A stretch of 64,000 nucleotides of DNA from an uncultured Lachnospiraceae bacterium (lineage in GTDB: Bacteria; Bacillota; Clostridia; Lachnospirales; Lachnospiraceae): positions 1 through 64,000 of the forward strand of contig CAJUEX010000009.1 in NCBI GenBank assembly GCA_910585715.1. Reading direction: 5' to 3'. The position numbers and the translations under genes were made by a program. The notes under the pieces were generated by a model that ran no database searches, had not been told where the DNA came from, and was given only the letters and a program-made list of their open reading frames with translations. This document shows positions 8,180 through 16,869 of the stretch, piece by piece (the first letter of the stretch is position 1; every line of letters starts with the position of its first letter).

Positions 8180-8959
8180 TTAATCAGCCATGAAAGCCAT
8201 TTCAGCAAACACGCTATCATTTAAATCAGTATATCTTACAATAATTGTACAAGCTCTTTCTTTTCCGATAATTTTGTCCAATTCTTTTGCCTGTTCCTTA
8301 AAGGTATCTGCCTGAGCTTCTAAATCAGAAGCAAGTGCCGCTTTTATGTACTCAGCATTGGTGCCAATGATAGAATTGTCCGTAAACTTAACTGTCAAAA
8401 CAAGCTCAGTGCCTTTTGCATCATATGACATGGTAAATTCGTCTGATGAAGCAGCAATCTGCTTGTCAAAATCATTCCTTACTTCCGGGTCGTTAAAGTA
8501 ATCTTCAAGTGTTTCATATTGTTCAGAGTTATTGTCGGTTCCTTTTTCAGGCTCAGTTTTTGTCTCTGTTTTGGATTGGGCTTCAGCCTTATCCAGCGTC
8601 TCATTTTCTGTCTGAGTTCCAGCCTTATCCTGCGGCGCAGTTTCCGCCTGTGCTTCACTTTTATCCTGCGGCGCAGTTTCCGCCTGTGCTTCACTTTTAT
8701 CCTGCGGCTCAGTTTCTGCCTGTGCTTCACTCTTATCCTGTGCCCCTGTTTCTGTCTGAGTTTCAGCCATATCCTGTGATTCGTTTTCCGTGGATTCAGT
8801 TCCGGTTTTTGTTTCAGCTTTCGTTTCAACGGCTGCGTTTTCTGCAATTGAAGTGACCGCCGCTTTTCCTGTTTCATCCGAAGAGCTGCAGGCTGTAATA
8901 GACAATAAAACAGTCATACCAAGCATGCCTGCAAACAATTTTAATGTTTTTCTTTTCAT
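8180..8959 (-). CDS. Lipoprotein with DUF4854 domain and 12-residue repeats
   Basis: The start at 8959 is chosen because GAGGG precedes it; an ATG six codons upstream lacks a site. A lipoprotein signal ends in LSITAC with the lipidated Cys at residue 24. Residues about 60-140 are a low-complexity acidic linker built from a 12-residue unit (PQDKSEAQAETA-like). The C-terminal ~110 residues (YETLEDYFNDPEVRNDFDKQI ... YTDLNDSVFAEMAF) match the DUF4854 type found in many Lachnospiraceae lipoproteins of unknown role. The protein is expected on the outer face of the membrane, with the linker acting as a spacer. It has its own promoter at 9011-9039. Confidence 0.85.
   Translation of the reverse strand: MKRKTLKLFAGMLGMTVLLSITACSSSDETGKAAVTSIAENAAVETKAETKTGTESTENESQDMAETQTETGAQDKSEAQAETEPQDKSEAQAETAPQDKSEAQAETAPQDKAGTQTENETLDKAEAQSKTETKTEPEKGTDNNSEQYETLEDYFNDPEVRNDFDKQIAASSDEFTMSYDAKGTELVLTVKFTDNSIIGTNAEYIKAALASDLEAQADTFKEQAKELDKIIGKERACTIIVRYTDLNDSVFAEMAFMAD
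8575..8760 (-). repeat. Tandem 36-bp coding repeats in the DUF4854 lipoprotein
   Basis: About five imperfect 36-base units encode the 12-residue repeat with core PQDKSEAQAET. Two adjacent copies (about 8631-8702) are nearly identical, so the array may vary in copy number between strains. Confidence 0.75.
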
Positions 8960-9010
8960 GTAGTTTCCCTCATTCATATGGGATAGTTACTGGTTATTGC
9001 GTACTTTCTA

Positions 9011-9039
9011 ATACTACATTGCGCATATAAAATTGTCAA
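9011..9039 (-). promoter_or_regulatory. Promoter of the DUF4854 lipoprotein gene
   Basis: On the minus strand TTGACA (9034-9039) and TAGTAT (9011-9016) are 17 bases apart, about 50 bases upstream of the lipoprotein start. Confidence 0.65.
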
Positions 9040-9122
9040 TCAGATTTTTGGAAGAATACTGGACAAAAAAGAATGGAATTGTTAAAATGTGAAATAACTA
9101 AGGAAAACAAGGGAGCGGCAAT

Positions 9123-11069
9123 ATGAACGAAAACAAGGATTTCAAACCATTTGTACCAGCAGACAAAACCATGCCGGAATTTACAGTCACTTCTATTTTG
9201 CTGGGAGTCCTGCTGGCAGTTATTTTTGGCGGGGCCAATGCATATCTGGGACTGAGAGTGGGCATGACCGTATCGGCGTCCATTCCGGCGGCGGTTATTT
9301 CCATGGGAATCATCCGGGTGATTCTGAAAAAGGATTCGATTTTGGAAAATAATATGGTTCAGACAATCGGTTCCGCAGGAGAATCGGTAGCGGCAGGAGC
9401 TATTTTTACACTGCCTGCCCTGTTTTTGTGGGCGGATGAGTGGAAGACTGCAGCACCGTCTTTGGTGGAGATTGCGATTATCGCTTTTATCGGAGGGGCT
9501 TTGGGCATATTGTTCATGGTGCCGCTTAGAAAGGCATTGATTGTGCAGGAGCATGGCACGCTTCCCTATCCGGAAGGAAAAGCCTGTGCGGAAGTGCTTG
9601 TAGCAGGGGAGGAAGGCGGTGCAAAAGCCTCTACGGTATTTGCAGGCCTTGGGATTTCGGCAGCTTACAAGTTCATTGCAGACGGGTTAAAGGTATTTCC
9701 CAGTGAAGTTCATTACGAAATTCCAGCATACAAGGGTTCCGGCATCGGCATGGATGTGCTGCCGGCGCTTTTAGGCGTTGGATATATATGCGGACCGAAA
9801 ATTGCTTCTTATTTATTTTGCGGTGGCATCTTGGGTTGGTTCGTCCTGATGCCCCTGATGGTGTTGTTTGGGGGAAATATTACGCTGTTTCCGGCAGATA
9901 TGAGCATAGCGGAGCTGTATGCCCAAAAAGGCTCCATGGGAATCTGGTCCAATTATATTAAATACGTTGGTGCAGGTGCAGTTGCCTGCGGAGGGGTAAT
10001 CAGTCTGATAAAATCTCTGCCGTTAATCATCACTACTTTCCGGGATGCCCTGAAGGGATTTGGAAAGGGAGTGAAATCCGACGAGCGTACCAATCAGGAT
10101 TTAGATATCAAGTTTATTTTAGGCGGTATCCTTCTTTTAGCGCTTGCCATCTGGATTGTACCTGTAATACCTATTAATTTATTTGGAGCTTTTCTGGTTG
10201 TCATCTTCGGATTTTTCTTTGCAACGGTTTCTTCAAGGATGGTAGGCCTTGTGGGAAGCAGCAACAACCCGGTATCCGGCATGACCATTGCTACTTTACT
10301 GGTTTCATCCCTGACGTTAAAGGCAACAGGACTGGTGGGACAGGCAGGCATGACGGCAGCCATTGCAATCGGCGGGGTAATTTGTATTGTGGCAGCCATT
10401 GCAGGAGATACTTCCCAGGATTTGAAGACAGGCTATATTTTAGGTGCTACACCGAAAAAGCAGCAGATTGGCGAGCTGATTGGGGTGCTTGCAGCATCCA
10501 TCGCCATTGGCGGCGTATTGTATTTATTAAATACCGCATGGGGCTATGGTTCTACAGAGCTTCCGGCTCCTCAGGCAACCTTGATGAAGATGATTGTGGA
10601 AGGCGTCATGGGCGGCAATCTTCCATGGACACTGGTTGGAATCGGGGCATTCATTGCTATTGTGGTGGAGATATTAGGAATTCCGGTGCTTCCTTTTGCA
10701 ATCGGGCTTTATCTGCCTATTCACTTAAGCACTCCTATGATGGTAGGCGGTATTGTAAAATGGTTCATCGAAAAGAAAAAGGATCTGGATGAAAAGAAAA
10801 AGAAAGATATTTCCGAAAATGGCATACTTTATTGTTCCGGACTGATTGCCGGAGAAGGGTTGGTTGGCATTCTTTTGGCGATTCTGGCTATTATACCTGT
10901 ATCCGAAGAGGAGGCGGTAGGAGATGTGCTGGGAGGATTTTTGCCAAATCTTCTGCCTGCTCTGGCAGATTCCAACATTGGAAATATCATTGGACTGGCA
11001 GCATTTGCGTTGTTGACATTCTCACTTTGGAAATTCTGTTTCCGAAAAAACAAAAAGCTTAGCCAGTAA
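9123..11069 (+). CDS. OPT-family oligopeptide transporter
   Basis: A 648-residue, very hydrophobic protein with about 14-16 membrane segments from residue 18 to the C-terminus. The N-terminal stretch (FTVTSILLGVLLAVIFGGAN, then YLGLRVGMTVSASIPAAV) and internal motifs such as DTSQDLKTGYILGATPKKQQ are characteristic of OPT transporters of the bacterial COG1297 type, and the length is normal. It should import oligopeptides or metal-peptide complexes through the cytoplasmic membrane; the substrate cannot be read from the sequence. A GGGAG site precedes the ATG. A small PqqD-type gene follows after 12 bases, suggesting one operon. Confidence 0.93.
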   Translation: MNENKDFKPFVPADKTMPEFTVTSILLGVLLAVIFGGANAYLGLRVGMTVSASIPAAVISMGIIRVILKKDSILENNMVQTIGSAGESVAAGAIFTLPALFLWADEWKTAAPSLVEIAIIAFIGGALGILFMVPLRKALIVQEHGTLPYPEGKACAEVLVAGEEGGAKASTVFAGLGISAAYKFIADGLKVFPSEVHYEIPAYKGSGIGMDVLPALLGVGYICGPKIASYLFCGGILGWFVLMPLMVLFGGNITLFPADMSIAELYAQKGSMGIWSNYIKYVGAGAVACGGVISLIKSLPLIITTFRDALKGFGKGVKSDERTNQDLDIKFILGGILLLALAIWIVPVIPINLFGAFLVVIFGFFFATVSSRMVGLVGSSNNPVSGMTIATLLVSSLTLKATGLVGQAGMTAAIAIGGVICIVAAIAGDTSQDLKTGYILGATPKKQQIGELIGVLAASIAIGGVLYLLNTAWGYGSTELPAPQATLMKMIVEGVMGGNLPWTLVGIGAFIAIVVEILGIPVLPFAIGLYLPIHLSTPMMVGGIVKWFIEKKKDLDEKKKKDISENGILYCSGLIAGEGLVGILLAILAIIPVSEEEAVGDVLGGFLPNLLPALADSNIGNIIGLAAFALLTFSLWKFCFRKNKKLSQ

Positions 11070-11081
11070 AAGGAGCAGCAT

Positions 11082-11429
11082 TTGAAGAAGAAAAAGAAGA
11101 ATTTTATGGACTTGATTCCGGTCTGCAATCCGGCTTATACATGGGATGTGGACAAGCAGGGAAAGGTTACGGTTCAAGTGGTAAATAAAGGCTTTTACAA
11201 TTGGATCGCCCAGAAATTATTTAAAAAGCCAAGAATCAGCCATATTGATTTAGATCAGTATGGAAGCTTTGTGTGGCAGCAAATGGATGGAGAAAGAAGT
11301 GTCTTTGATATTTCAAAGCTTGTGGAGGCACATTTTGGGAAGGAGGCGGAGCCGGTGATAGACCGGCTGGTAGCCTTTTTTCGGATATTATATCAAAATA
11401 AGTTTATCGGATATGTGAAGCAAACTTAA
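11082..11429 (+). CDS. PqqD-family peptide-binding protein
   Basis: A 115-residue protein from TTG 11082 with AGGAG seven bases before it. It has the PqqD pattern: an aromatic stretch, then HIDLDQYGSFVWQQMDGERSVFDISKLVEAHFG and a final helix ending in IGYVKQT. PqqD proteins bind precursor peptides and hand them to radical SAM enzymes, but no radical SAM or precursor gene is visible here. Its coupling to an oligopeptide transporter suggests it binds a peptide that the transporter moves; this is inference. Its stop codon is part of the left 28-base direct repeat. Confidence 0.85.
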   Translation: MKKKKKNFMDLIPVCNPAYTWDVDKQGKVTVQVVNKGFYNWIAQKLFKKPRISHIDLDQYGSFVWQQMDGERSVFDISKLVEAHFGKEAEPVIDRLVAFFRILYQNKFIGYVKQT

Positions 11430-11453
11430 TCCTGTGTATTTAAAATGCTTTCT
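11426..11453. repeat. Left copy of a 28-bp direct repeat (relic of mutS-like 3' end)
   Basis: This stretch matches 14863-14890 at 26 of 28 positions (differences at repeat positions 12 and 13), in the same orientation. Read on the minus strand it encodes the last residues of the MutS-like protein (SIL..QD and stop). It lies exactly at the left edge of the TPM-PspA-AAA block. Confidence 0.8.
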
Positions 11454-11564
11454 GCAAAAAATGGGTTTTTCTTTTGTAATAAGAATATTTATGGTATACT
11501 CATACATGTAAAGTAAATTTTACTCAAAAGAGCACAATAGTCTTATACGAGGGAGGAGAAGAAT

Positions 11565-12659
11565 ATGGGAAGAGCAGGCAGCGGTGGCGGCGGAAGAGTC
11601 AGTTCCGGAGGACGTAGTTCCGCAAGGACAGGTGGCGGCCATCGGGTAGGAGGATCACATAGTAGTGGAAGACGAGCGGGAAGCGGAAGTTTTGGCGGCA
11701 GTTCACGAGGGCCAAGAGGAGGGCCGGGAATGCCGCCTCCACCACAACACGGAGGAGGTCCAGGAATGCCGCCGCCTCCACCACCATATAGAGGAGGGCC
11801 GGGAATGCCGCCTCCACCACCATATAGAGGAGGGCCGGGAATGCCGCCTCCACCGCCATATAGAGGAGGGTATCGAGAACGCCCACCACGGCGGAGCGGA
11901 GGATGTTTAACGAATCTTATTGCATTTATTATAGTACTTATTATTTTATTTATAGTATTTTTTAGTAGTATCAATTCGAGAACAAATGACTTTCGCTCCT
12001 CTAATGGCCAAAGAAGTACAATTGAAAGAGAAAAGCTAGACACAAACAATTCTTACATAAACGATTGTGTGATAGATGAGCTGGGATGGTTTGACAATGT
12101 ATCAAAAACCGAGAGCCGATTAAAGGATTTCTGGGAAAAGACAGGTGTTCAGCCTTATATTATACTACGAGACTATGATGCAAGCCTTAGCACCGATTCA
12201 CAAAAAGAGCAATGGGCTACAGATTATTATGAGGAAAATTTCGATACGGAAAATATTTTCTTATTTGTATATTTTGCGGAAGAGGATACAGACAATGATG
12301 TGGGTTATATGGCATATGCAAATGGATATCAGACATCATCAGTCATGGATTCGGAAGCTGTAGAAATTTTCTGGAATAACATTGATAAGTATTGGTATAC
12401 AAATCTGTCTACAGATGATTTAATGGTAAATGCTTTTCTGGATACAGCAAATACAATTATGCATGTATCTACCACTGGAAAAGATATTTTTAAATGGGTG
12501 CTTATTTTAGCTGTTGTTATTTTGGTGGGAGTAATCATTATCAAGTTGCTAAAACAGAAGAATCAACGTGCTAAAGAAAAGGCAGAAGAGGATCAGAGAA
12601 TCTTAAATACTCCGATTCATGATATTGCAAAAGATGATTTAGAAAATAAATACTTATAA
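11565..12659 (+). CDS. Membrane-anchored TPM-domain protein with Pro/Gly repeats
   Basis: A 364-residue protein. Residues 1-55 are Gly/Ser/Arg-rich, and about 50-105 consist of repeats of GPGMPPPPPYRG. A membrane segment follows (about 112-135, IAFIIVLIILFIVFF), then a TPM-like domain (about 155-305; FWEKTGVQPYIILRD, NIFLFVYFAEED, YMAYANGYQT), a second membrane segment (about 315-332) and a charged tail. Such TPM (YgcG-like) proteins occur beside PspA genes in envelope-stress loci; here pspA follows 33 bases later. The Pro-rich part would lie in the cytoplasm and could bind a partner. Confidence 0.85.
   Translation: MGRAGSGGGGRVSSGGRSSARTGGGHRVGGSHSSGRRAGSGSFGGSSRGPRGGPGMPPPPQHGGGPGMPPPPPPYRGGPGMPPPPPYRGGPGMPPPPPYRGGYRERPPRRSGGCLTNLIAFIIVLIILFIVFFSSINSRTNDFRSSNGQRSTIEREKLDTNNSYINDCVIDELGWFDNVSKTESRLKDFWEKTGVQPYIILRDYDASLSTDSQKEQWATDYYEENFDTENIFLFVYFAEEDTDNDVGYMAYANGYQTSSVMDSEAVEIFWNNIDKYWYTNLSTDDLMVNAFLDTANTIMHVSTTGKDIFKWVLILAVVILVGVIIIKLLKQKNQRAKEKAEEDQRILNTPIHDIAKDDLENKYL
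11737..11868 (+). repeat. Tandem 36-bp repeats encoding GPGMPPPPPYRG
   Basis: Three near-identical 36-base units plus two variant units at the left. They encode the Pro/Gly-rich stretch of the TPM-domain protein and are candidates for slippage. Confidence 0.85.
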
Positions 12660-12692
12660 ACAACAGTGAAAATGAAAGGAAGGTAAAGAAAT

Positions 12693-13379
12693 ATGGGATT
12701 AGCAGACACATTGGCAAGAATTCCAAAGATTTTGGAGGCAAATATTAATGCACTTTTAGACAGATGCGAGGATCCGGCAAAGATGATAGATCAGCTTTTG
12801 ATTGATTACAAGAGAGATTTGGCTGATGTAAAGCGGGATACAGCAGCTGTTATGGCAGATGTGAAGATGGCAGAAAAGAAGCTGGAGGAATGTGATGCTG
12901 ACATTGCAAGAAAGCAGAAAGCAGCGGAGAATGCGCTTAAAGTCGGGAATGAAGGTGATGCCCGTACTCTTCTTGCAGCAAAGCAGAGCCTTGAGGTTAC
13001 TCGTGAGAGCCTGCTCCAGAACTTATCAGTGACACAGAGAAATGCTGAGATGATGCAGGAGGGATATAATAAGCTGGTTCGGAATATTGAGGAGCTTGAG
13101 AGCAGGAAAGATGCTGCAAAAGCAAAGATTTCCATGGCAAGGGCTCAGGATCAGATCAACAGGACGGCAGCCAAGGCTAACAGCACCATTAACATGGATG
13201 CATTCAATAAGTATGAGCAAAAAGCAGAAAGGATGCTTGCAGAGGCAAATGCTACAGCACAGCTTGATGCGGAGACTGTTTCTGTAGAAGACATGACTTC
13301 AAGATATACAAGCAGCGCCGAGTCGGCATCGGTAGATGAAGAGCTTGCAACATTGAAGGCTAAGCTTGGATTAGAATAA
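12693..13379 (+). CDS. pspA: PspA/IM30-family membrane-stress protein
   Basis: A 228-residue, almost entirely helical protein with heptad-rich coiled coil over residues about 25-190. It opens with the PspA pattern (LADTLARIPKILEANINALLDRCEDPAKMIDQLL), which includes the amphipathic N-terminal helix and the conserved EDP segment. The family forms ring or rod assemblies on the inner face of the cytoplasmic membrane and protects it when proton leakage occurs. It lies between the TPM protein and an AAA ATPase gene, both plausible partners. An AAGGAAGG site precedes the ATG. Length is normal for the family. Confidence 0.95.
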   Translation: MGLADTLARIPKILEANINALLDRCEDPAKMIDQLLIDYKRDLADVKRDTAAVMADVKMAEKKLEECDADIARKQKAAENALKVGNEGDARTLLAAKQSLEVTRESLLQNLSVTQRNAEMMQEGYNKLVRNIEELESRKDAAKAKISMARAQDQINRTAAKANSTINMDAFNKYEQKAERMLAEANATAQLDAETVSVEDMTSRYTSSAESASVDEELATLKAKLGLE

Positions 13380-13454
13380 TGTTAGAATGATATTTGGCAG
13401 GCGGAGGATACTCTGCCTGCTTACTTTTTGGGAATATATATTGGAGTTGAATGT

Positions 13455-14855
13455 ATGGAACAATTAGAACTAAAGGAATTGATTGAGCTGTCAGATGAAA
13501 TCTGTGAAGAACTTACAAAGGTAAATGTAGGCAATATTTTAGCAGAGAAGATGACATTAAAGGAATATCTTCATAATGATCTGCTGAAGTTTGCTGTATT
13601 TTTAGCAGATGCAGACGGCAGGATGGAAGAAAATGAGGTTGAAATCATACGTGAGTATTTGAAACTCAGGACGGATGTAAAGGAATTATGTAATATTAAG
13701 AGCCTTGAGAATATAAATGACAGCTTTGCGGATGAAGTGCCCGGAAGTCTTAAGTATGCCGTTTTGGCTGATGCCGGCCATAAGCTGGATCCGGACCCCT
13801 ATAAAGGCCAGAAGGCTATGGTGTTTTATGATACATTCAAGCTTTTGGGGCAGACCATTCTGGCTTTAAGTCCACGGGATGTAAGCGATGTAACCAGCCT
13901 GAAATTTACTTTATATGTGGATCATATGGAAAAATTTATAAAAGAGCTTGCAGTATGGTATGTGGGAAGTCAAAAAATATACAAGCCCGCCACGCCGGCC
14001 ATGGCTGATTCAGAGACAGAAAAGGAAAAGGCTGAGAAATTGGAAGAATTGCTGAAAAATCTGAATGCACTGACGGGACTTGAGAACGTAAAGCATCAGG
14101 TGGGCAGTCTGGTAAATCTTATTTGTGTTCAGAAAATGCGGGAAAGTCAGGGAATGAAGACCACGGATGTTTCTAAACATATGGTATTCATGGGAAATCC
14201 CGGTACAGGTAAAACAACAGTGGCACGGATGCTGGCAGAGATTTATAAATATCTGGGTGTCTTAAGAAAAGGCCAGCTTATCGAGGTTGACCGTTCCGGT
14301 CTGGTGCGGGGATATGTGGGACAGACAGCAGCGAGGGTGCAGGAAGTAGTAGAGGAAGCACTTGGAGGTATTCTTTTTATAGATGAGGCTTATACATTGA
14401 CTGTAAATAAAGGGGAAGGGGATTTTGGACAGGAAGCGGTTGATACATTGTTGAAAGCAATGGAAGATCATCGAAAGGATTTGATTGTCATTGTGGCGGG
14501 ATATACGAATCTGATGGATCAGTTTTTGGAATCCAATCCGGGTCTTCGCTCCAGATTCAGTAATTTCATTCATTTTGATGATTATACAGCTGAGGAAATG
14601 ATGGATATATTCAAAAAGAATCTGATGGAGCAGGAATATAAGCTATCCTCGGATGCAGAGAAAAAGGCTCTTTGGATGCTACAGGAGCGAGTTGCCCATA
14701 AGCCGGACAATTTTGCTAATGCAAGAGATGTCCGGAACTTTATGGAGCATGCAATTTCAAATCAGGCTTCAAGAATTGTGAAGCTGAAAAATGCAAAAGA
14801 GGATAAAGAAATTCTTGGAACCATAGAAGGGGATGATTTGCAGGAGTTTGGATAA
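13455..14855 (+). CDS. CbbX/SpoVK-type AAA ATPase with TerB-like N-terminal domain
   Basis: A 466-residue protein; ATG 13455 has GGAG nine bases upstream and is preferred to TTG 13428. The first ~170 residues are helical and acidic with FLADADGRMEENEVEIIREYL, resembling TerB domains. The C-terminal part is a CbbX-type AAA module: Walker A GNPGTGKTT, Walker B GILFIDEAY, pore-region VGQTA, arginine finger region LRSRFSNFIHF. CbbX-like enzymes remodel partner proteins in the cytosol. Its place after pspA suggests a role in remodelling PspA assemblies, by analogy to PspF/Vps4-type partners; this is inference. It ends 7 bases before the converging MutS-like gene. Confidence 0.88.
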   Translation: MEQLELKELIELSDEICEELTKVNVGNILAEKMTLKEYLHNDLLKFAVFLADADGRMEENEVEIIREYLKLRTDVKELCNIKSLENINDSFADEVPGSLKYAVLADAGHKLDPDPYKGQKAMVFYDTFKLLGQTILALSPRDVSDVTSLKFTLYVDHMEKFIKELAVWYVGSQKIYKPATPAMADSETEKEKAEKLEELLKNLNALTGLENVKHQVGSLVNLICVQKMRESQGMKTTDVSKHMVFMGNPGTGKTTVARMLAEIYKYLGVLRKGQLIEVDRSGLVRGYVGQTAARVQEVVEEALGGILFIDEAYTLTVNKGEGDFGQEAVDTLLKAMEDHRKDLIVIVAGYTNLMDQFLESNPGLRSRFSNFIHFDDYTAEEMMDIFKKNLMEQEYKLSSDAEKKALWMLQERVAHKPDNFANARDVRNFMEHAISNQASRIVKLKNAKEDKEILGTIEGDDLQEFG

Positions 14856-14862
14856 AGCAATG

Positions 14863-14890
14863 TTAATCCTGTGCTTTTAAAATGCTTTCT
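14863..14890. repeat. Right copy of the 28-bp direct repeat (true 3' end of mutS-like gene)
   Basis: Same sequence as 11426-11453 with two differences. It covers the stop codon and last eight codons of the MutS-like gene, so the intact gene supplies the parent copy. Confidence 0.8.
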
Positions 14891-16464
14891 AAATCCAACC
14901 CGTACTGACTGGCAATGTCTTTGGCATAACTCAAGCCTTCCGGAGTAGTGCGGGCAATTTTGTAGCTTCTGGTGCCATCTGCCTTACTTTCCATAAGAGC
15001 AACCAGATTGTCTATTTTCCCTATATTTTCAGGATGGGAATTATAAGTATCAAGCTGTTGGGGCAGATCATGAATATGGGTGACAAAAATACCGCCGCAG
15101 CCGATAATGCCGATTCCCGTCAGTACTTCGGAAGCGATATAGCCTGCTTCCAGGCCGCTTGTGCTGGAAAAGGATTCATCCATCAGCAGCAGGTCTGTAT
15201 CGGTAAGCTGTTTCATAATAGTTCCCAAACGGGCGCATTCGCTTTCTAAACGCCCTTTTCCATAATTATTTTCATCGGAGGAAGGAAAGTGAGTAAAAAT
15301 GCCGGTTACCGGACTCATAAGAGCGCTCCCGGCAGGAACGAAAAGGCCAAGCTGAAAAAGAGCCTGTGCCATTCCCACCGAATAGGCAAAGATGGATTTG
15401 CCGCCATGGTTCGGACCTGTGACCAAATAGAAACGTCCCTTTTCATCAAAAGTGAAGTCATTTGAAACAATGGAATGTTCAATGGACTTTCTGGCAAGTA
15501 TGGGATTGTAGACTCCCGTTAACTCACATTTCTTTTCCTGCATCTTTGCTATTTGAGGGCGGCACATGGGGAAGCCTTTTTCTTTCATGGCGAGAATGAA
15601 TTTTACCCCTGCCGTTAAAAAGCGTATATCATCCAACAGAGCAGTAAAGTAGGAAGTGTTTACGCTGAAATATTTCTGAAGCGTCGGTTCAAAATCCCGG
15701 ATGGATTTCGTAAAAATGGTGTTGAAAGAGGAACGGATGGAGTAATTCAGCGCTTTTAATTCTTCCCCATGCAGTCCTTTTGTTAAAGGATAAAGGGGAG
15801 AAATCAGGGAATTGGTATCAATAGGGTTCTTTTTTAGTAATTTTTCCATCAGGGTGCCGGGATGAAAGGGCTTTTCCTGAATGGAAATGATTCCGGCTTC
15901 TTTTACCCGAAGGGTCTCATCCAGATTCAGTCCGATGGTCACACTTTTAATGCCGCCAAAATGGATGTCTGTCTTTGCAAGCTCTTGACGGAGATTTTCG
16001 TATTCTTCCCCCTTTGAAATAGAAAAAATAGTATCCCGGAAAGCAAGCATGCCTTCGGAATGAAGGGAAAGCCCTTCCAGTCCATTGGAAAACAGGTCTA
16101 TGATTTCCTGATACATTTCCAGATAGCGGATAGAACTTAGGGCAGATTCTACCGAGTAATCGCTGCTCATGGCACGACGCAAGTCGTGGATGTTCTGGAT
16201 CAAAGGGATGGATTTGCAGAATATTTCATATAAAGCCGGATTGTTCACCAGATCTTCCACCACAGCCAGCCGATAAGAAAGCACCGTGGTGTCGGTGGTG
16301 AAATAATCTTTTAATGACAGGTCGTGAAAGCCTTTATGACTTTCTTTGATCAGGACGACCATGTCATCGATTTGTAAAGGGTGGATGAATTGAAAATCCT
16401 TTAGGGGGGATTCTTTGCTCCGGTCGTAGTCAGGCGGATACAGGAGACGTTGTTCGGATGGCAT
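14863..16464 (-). CDS. MutS-related ATPase without mismatch-binding domain
   Basis: A 533-residue protein. The N-terminal ~320 residues are helical (MutS core/clamp type) and the C-terminal ~210 carry the MutS ATPase: Walker A GPNHGGKS, a Ser/Thr/Asn loop (SSDENNYGKGRLESE), Walker B LLLMDESFSSTS, and IFVTHIHDL. The mismatch-recognition domain with Phe-X-Glu is absent, so it is not a classical MutS repair protein. It belongs with the short MutS-like ATPases whose roles are poorly known, perhaps acting on branched DNA. It converges on the AAA gene, 7 bases away, and its 3' end is duplicated at 11426. Confidence 0.88.
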   Translation of the reverse strand: MPSEQRLLYPPDYDRSKESPLKDFQFIHPLQIDDMVVLIKESHKGFHDLSLKDYFTTDTTVLSYRLAVVEDLVNNPALYEIFCKSIPLIQNIHDLRRAMSSDYSVESALSSIRYLEMYQEIIDLFSNGLEGLSLHSEGMLAFRDTIFSISKGEEYENLRQELAKTDIHFGGIKSVTIGLNLDETLRVKEAGIISIQEKPFHPGTLMEKLLKKNPIDTNSLISPLYPLTKGLHGEELKALNYSIRSSFNTIFTKSIRDFEPTLQKYFSVNTSYFTALLDDIRFLTAGVKFILAMKEKGFPMCRPQIAKMQEKKCELTGVYNPILARKSIEHSIVSNDFTFDEKGRFYLVTGPNHGGKSIFAYSVGMAQALFQLGLFVPAGSALMSPVTGIFTHFPSSDENNYGKGRLESECARLGTIMKQLTDTDLLLMDESFSSTSGLEAGYIASEVLTGIGIIGCGGIFVTHIHDLPQQLDTYNSHPENIGKIDNLVALMESKADGTRSYKIARTTPEGLSYAKDIASQYGLDLESILKAQD

Positions 16465-16549
16465 AGGGGCACCTTCTTTCCTGAGAGTGTTTTTCTATCA
16501 TTATAATATGAAATTGGTGTTAAAAAAAGAGGGTATTCTAAGAATAAAA

Positions 16550-16603
16550 ATGCAAAGTCTGCTTGACAAAAAATGCAAAGTAAGCTATGCTAAAAATGCA
16601 AAG
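16550..16603 (+). promoter_or_regulatory. Promoter overlaid by three 23-bp-spaced iterons
   Basis: ATGCAAAG occurs at 16550, 16573 and 16596, exactly 23 bases apart. TTGACA (16563-16568) and TATGCT (16586-16591), 17 bases apart, form a good promoter between and over the copies. The copies also share GCTATGC or a similar half-site. It lies 57 bases before a small Cro/C1-type regulator gene, so autoregulation is likely. Confidence 0.75.
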
Positions 16604-16660
16604 CGAGCTATGCAAAACAAAATAAAAAAAGTCACATATAAAGCAGGAAAGGTGGTCTAA

Positions 16661-16867
16661 GTGAAATCCAAAATAAAAGAATTAAGAAAAGAAAGAAAAC
16701 TGTCTCAGGAAGAGCTGGCAAATGCAGTAGGCACTACGAGACAGACCATTACGTCCATTGAAGTTGGAAAATACACCGCTTCTTTGGTTTTGGCATATAA
16801 GATAGCCAGATATTTTGAAATGACGATTGAAGAAGTGTTTGATTTTTCAGAAGTGGAGGAGGAATAA
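16661..16867 (+). CDS. Small Cro/C1-type transcriptional regulator
   Basis: A 68-residue protein, essentially one helix-turn-helix: LSQEELANAVGTTRQTITSIEVGKYTASLVLAYKIARYF. It starts with GTG 16661 after AGGAAAGG. Members of this short regulator class usually precede membrane-protein genes and control them. The gene is followed after 2 bases by a membrane protein gene. The iteron promoter upstream is the likely operator. Confidence 0.9.
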   Translation: MKSKIKELRKERKLSQEELANAVGTTRQTITSIEVGKYTASLVLAYKIARYFEMTIEEVFDFSEVEEE

Positions 16868-16869
16868 AA

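Noticed and set aside
8560..8760. CRISPR-like array
   Set aside because: The repeats are contiguous coding repeats without unique spacers of constant length. No cas genes are in the window.
8479..8877. Lys/Arg-rich frame inside the DUF4854 lipoprotein
   Set aside because: It is another frame of the tandem repeat in the same strand; the lipoprotein frame has signal, site and domain.
11543..12049. Minus-strand Pro/Gly-rich frame opposite the TPM gene
   Set aside because: It is the mirror of the plus-strand GPGMPPPP repeats; it has no ribosome site and the plus-strand gene is clear.
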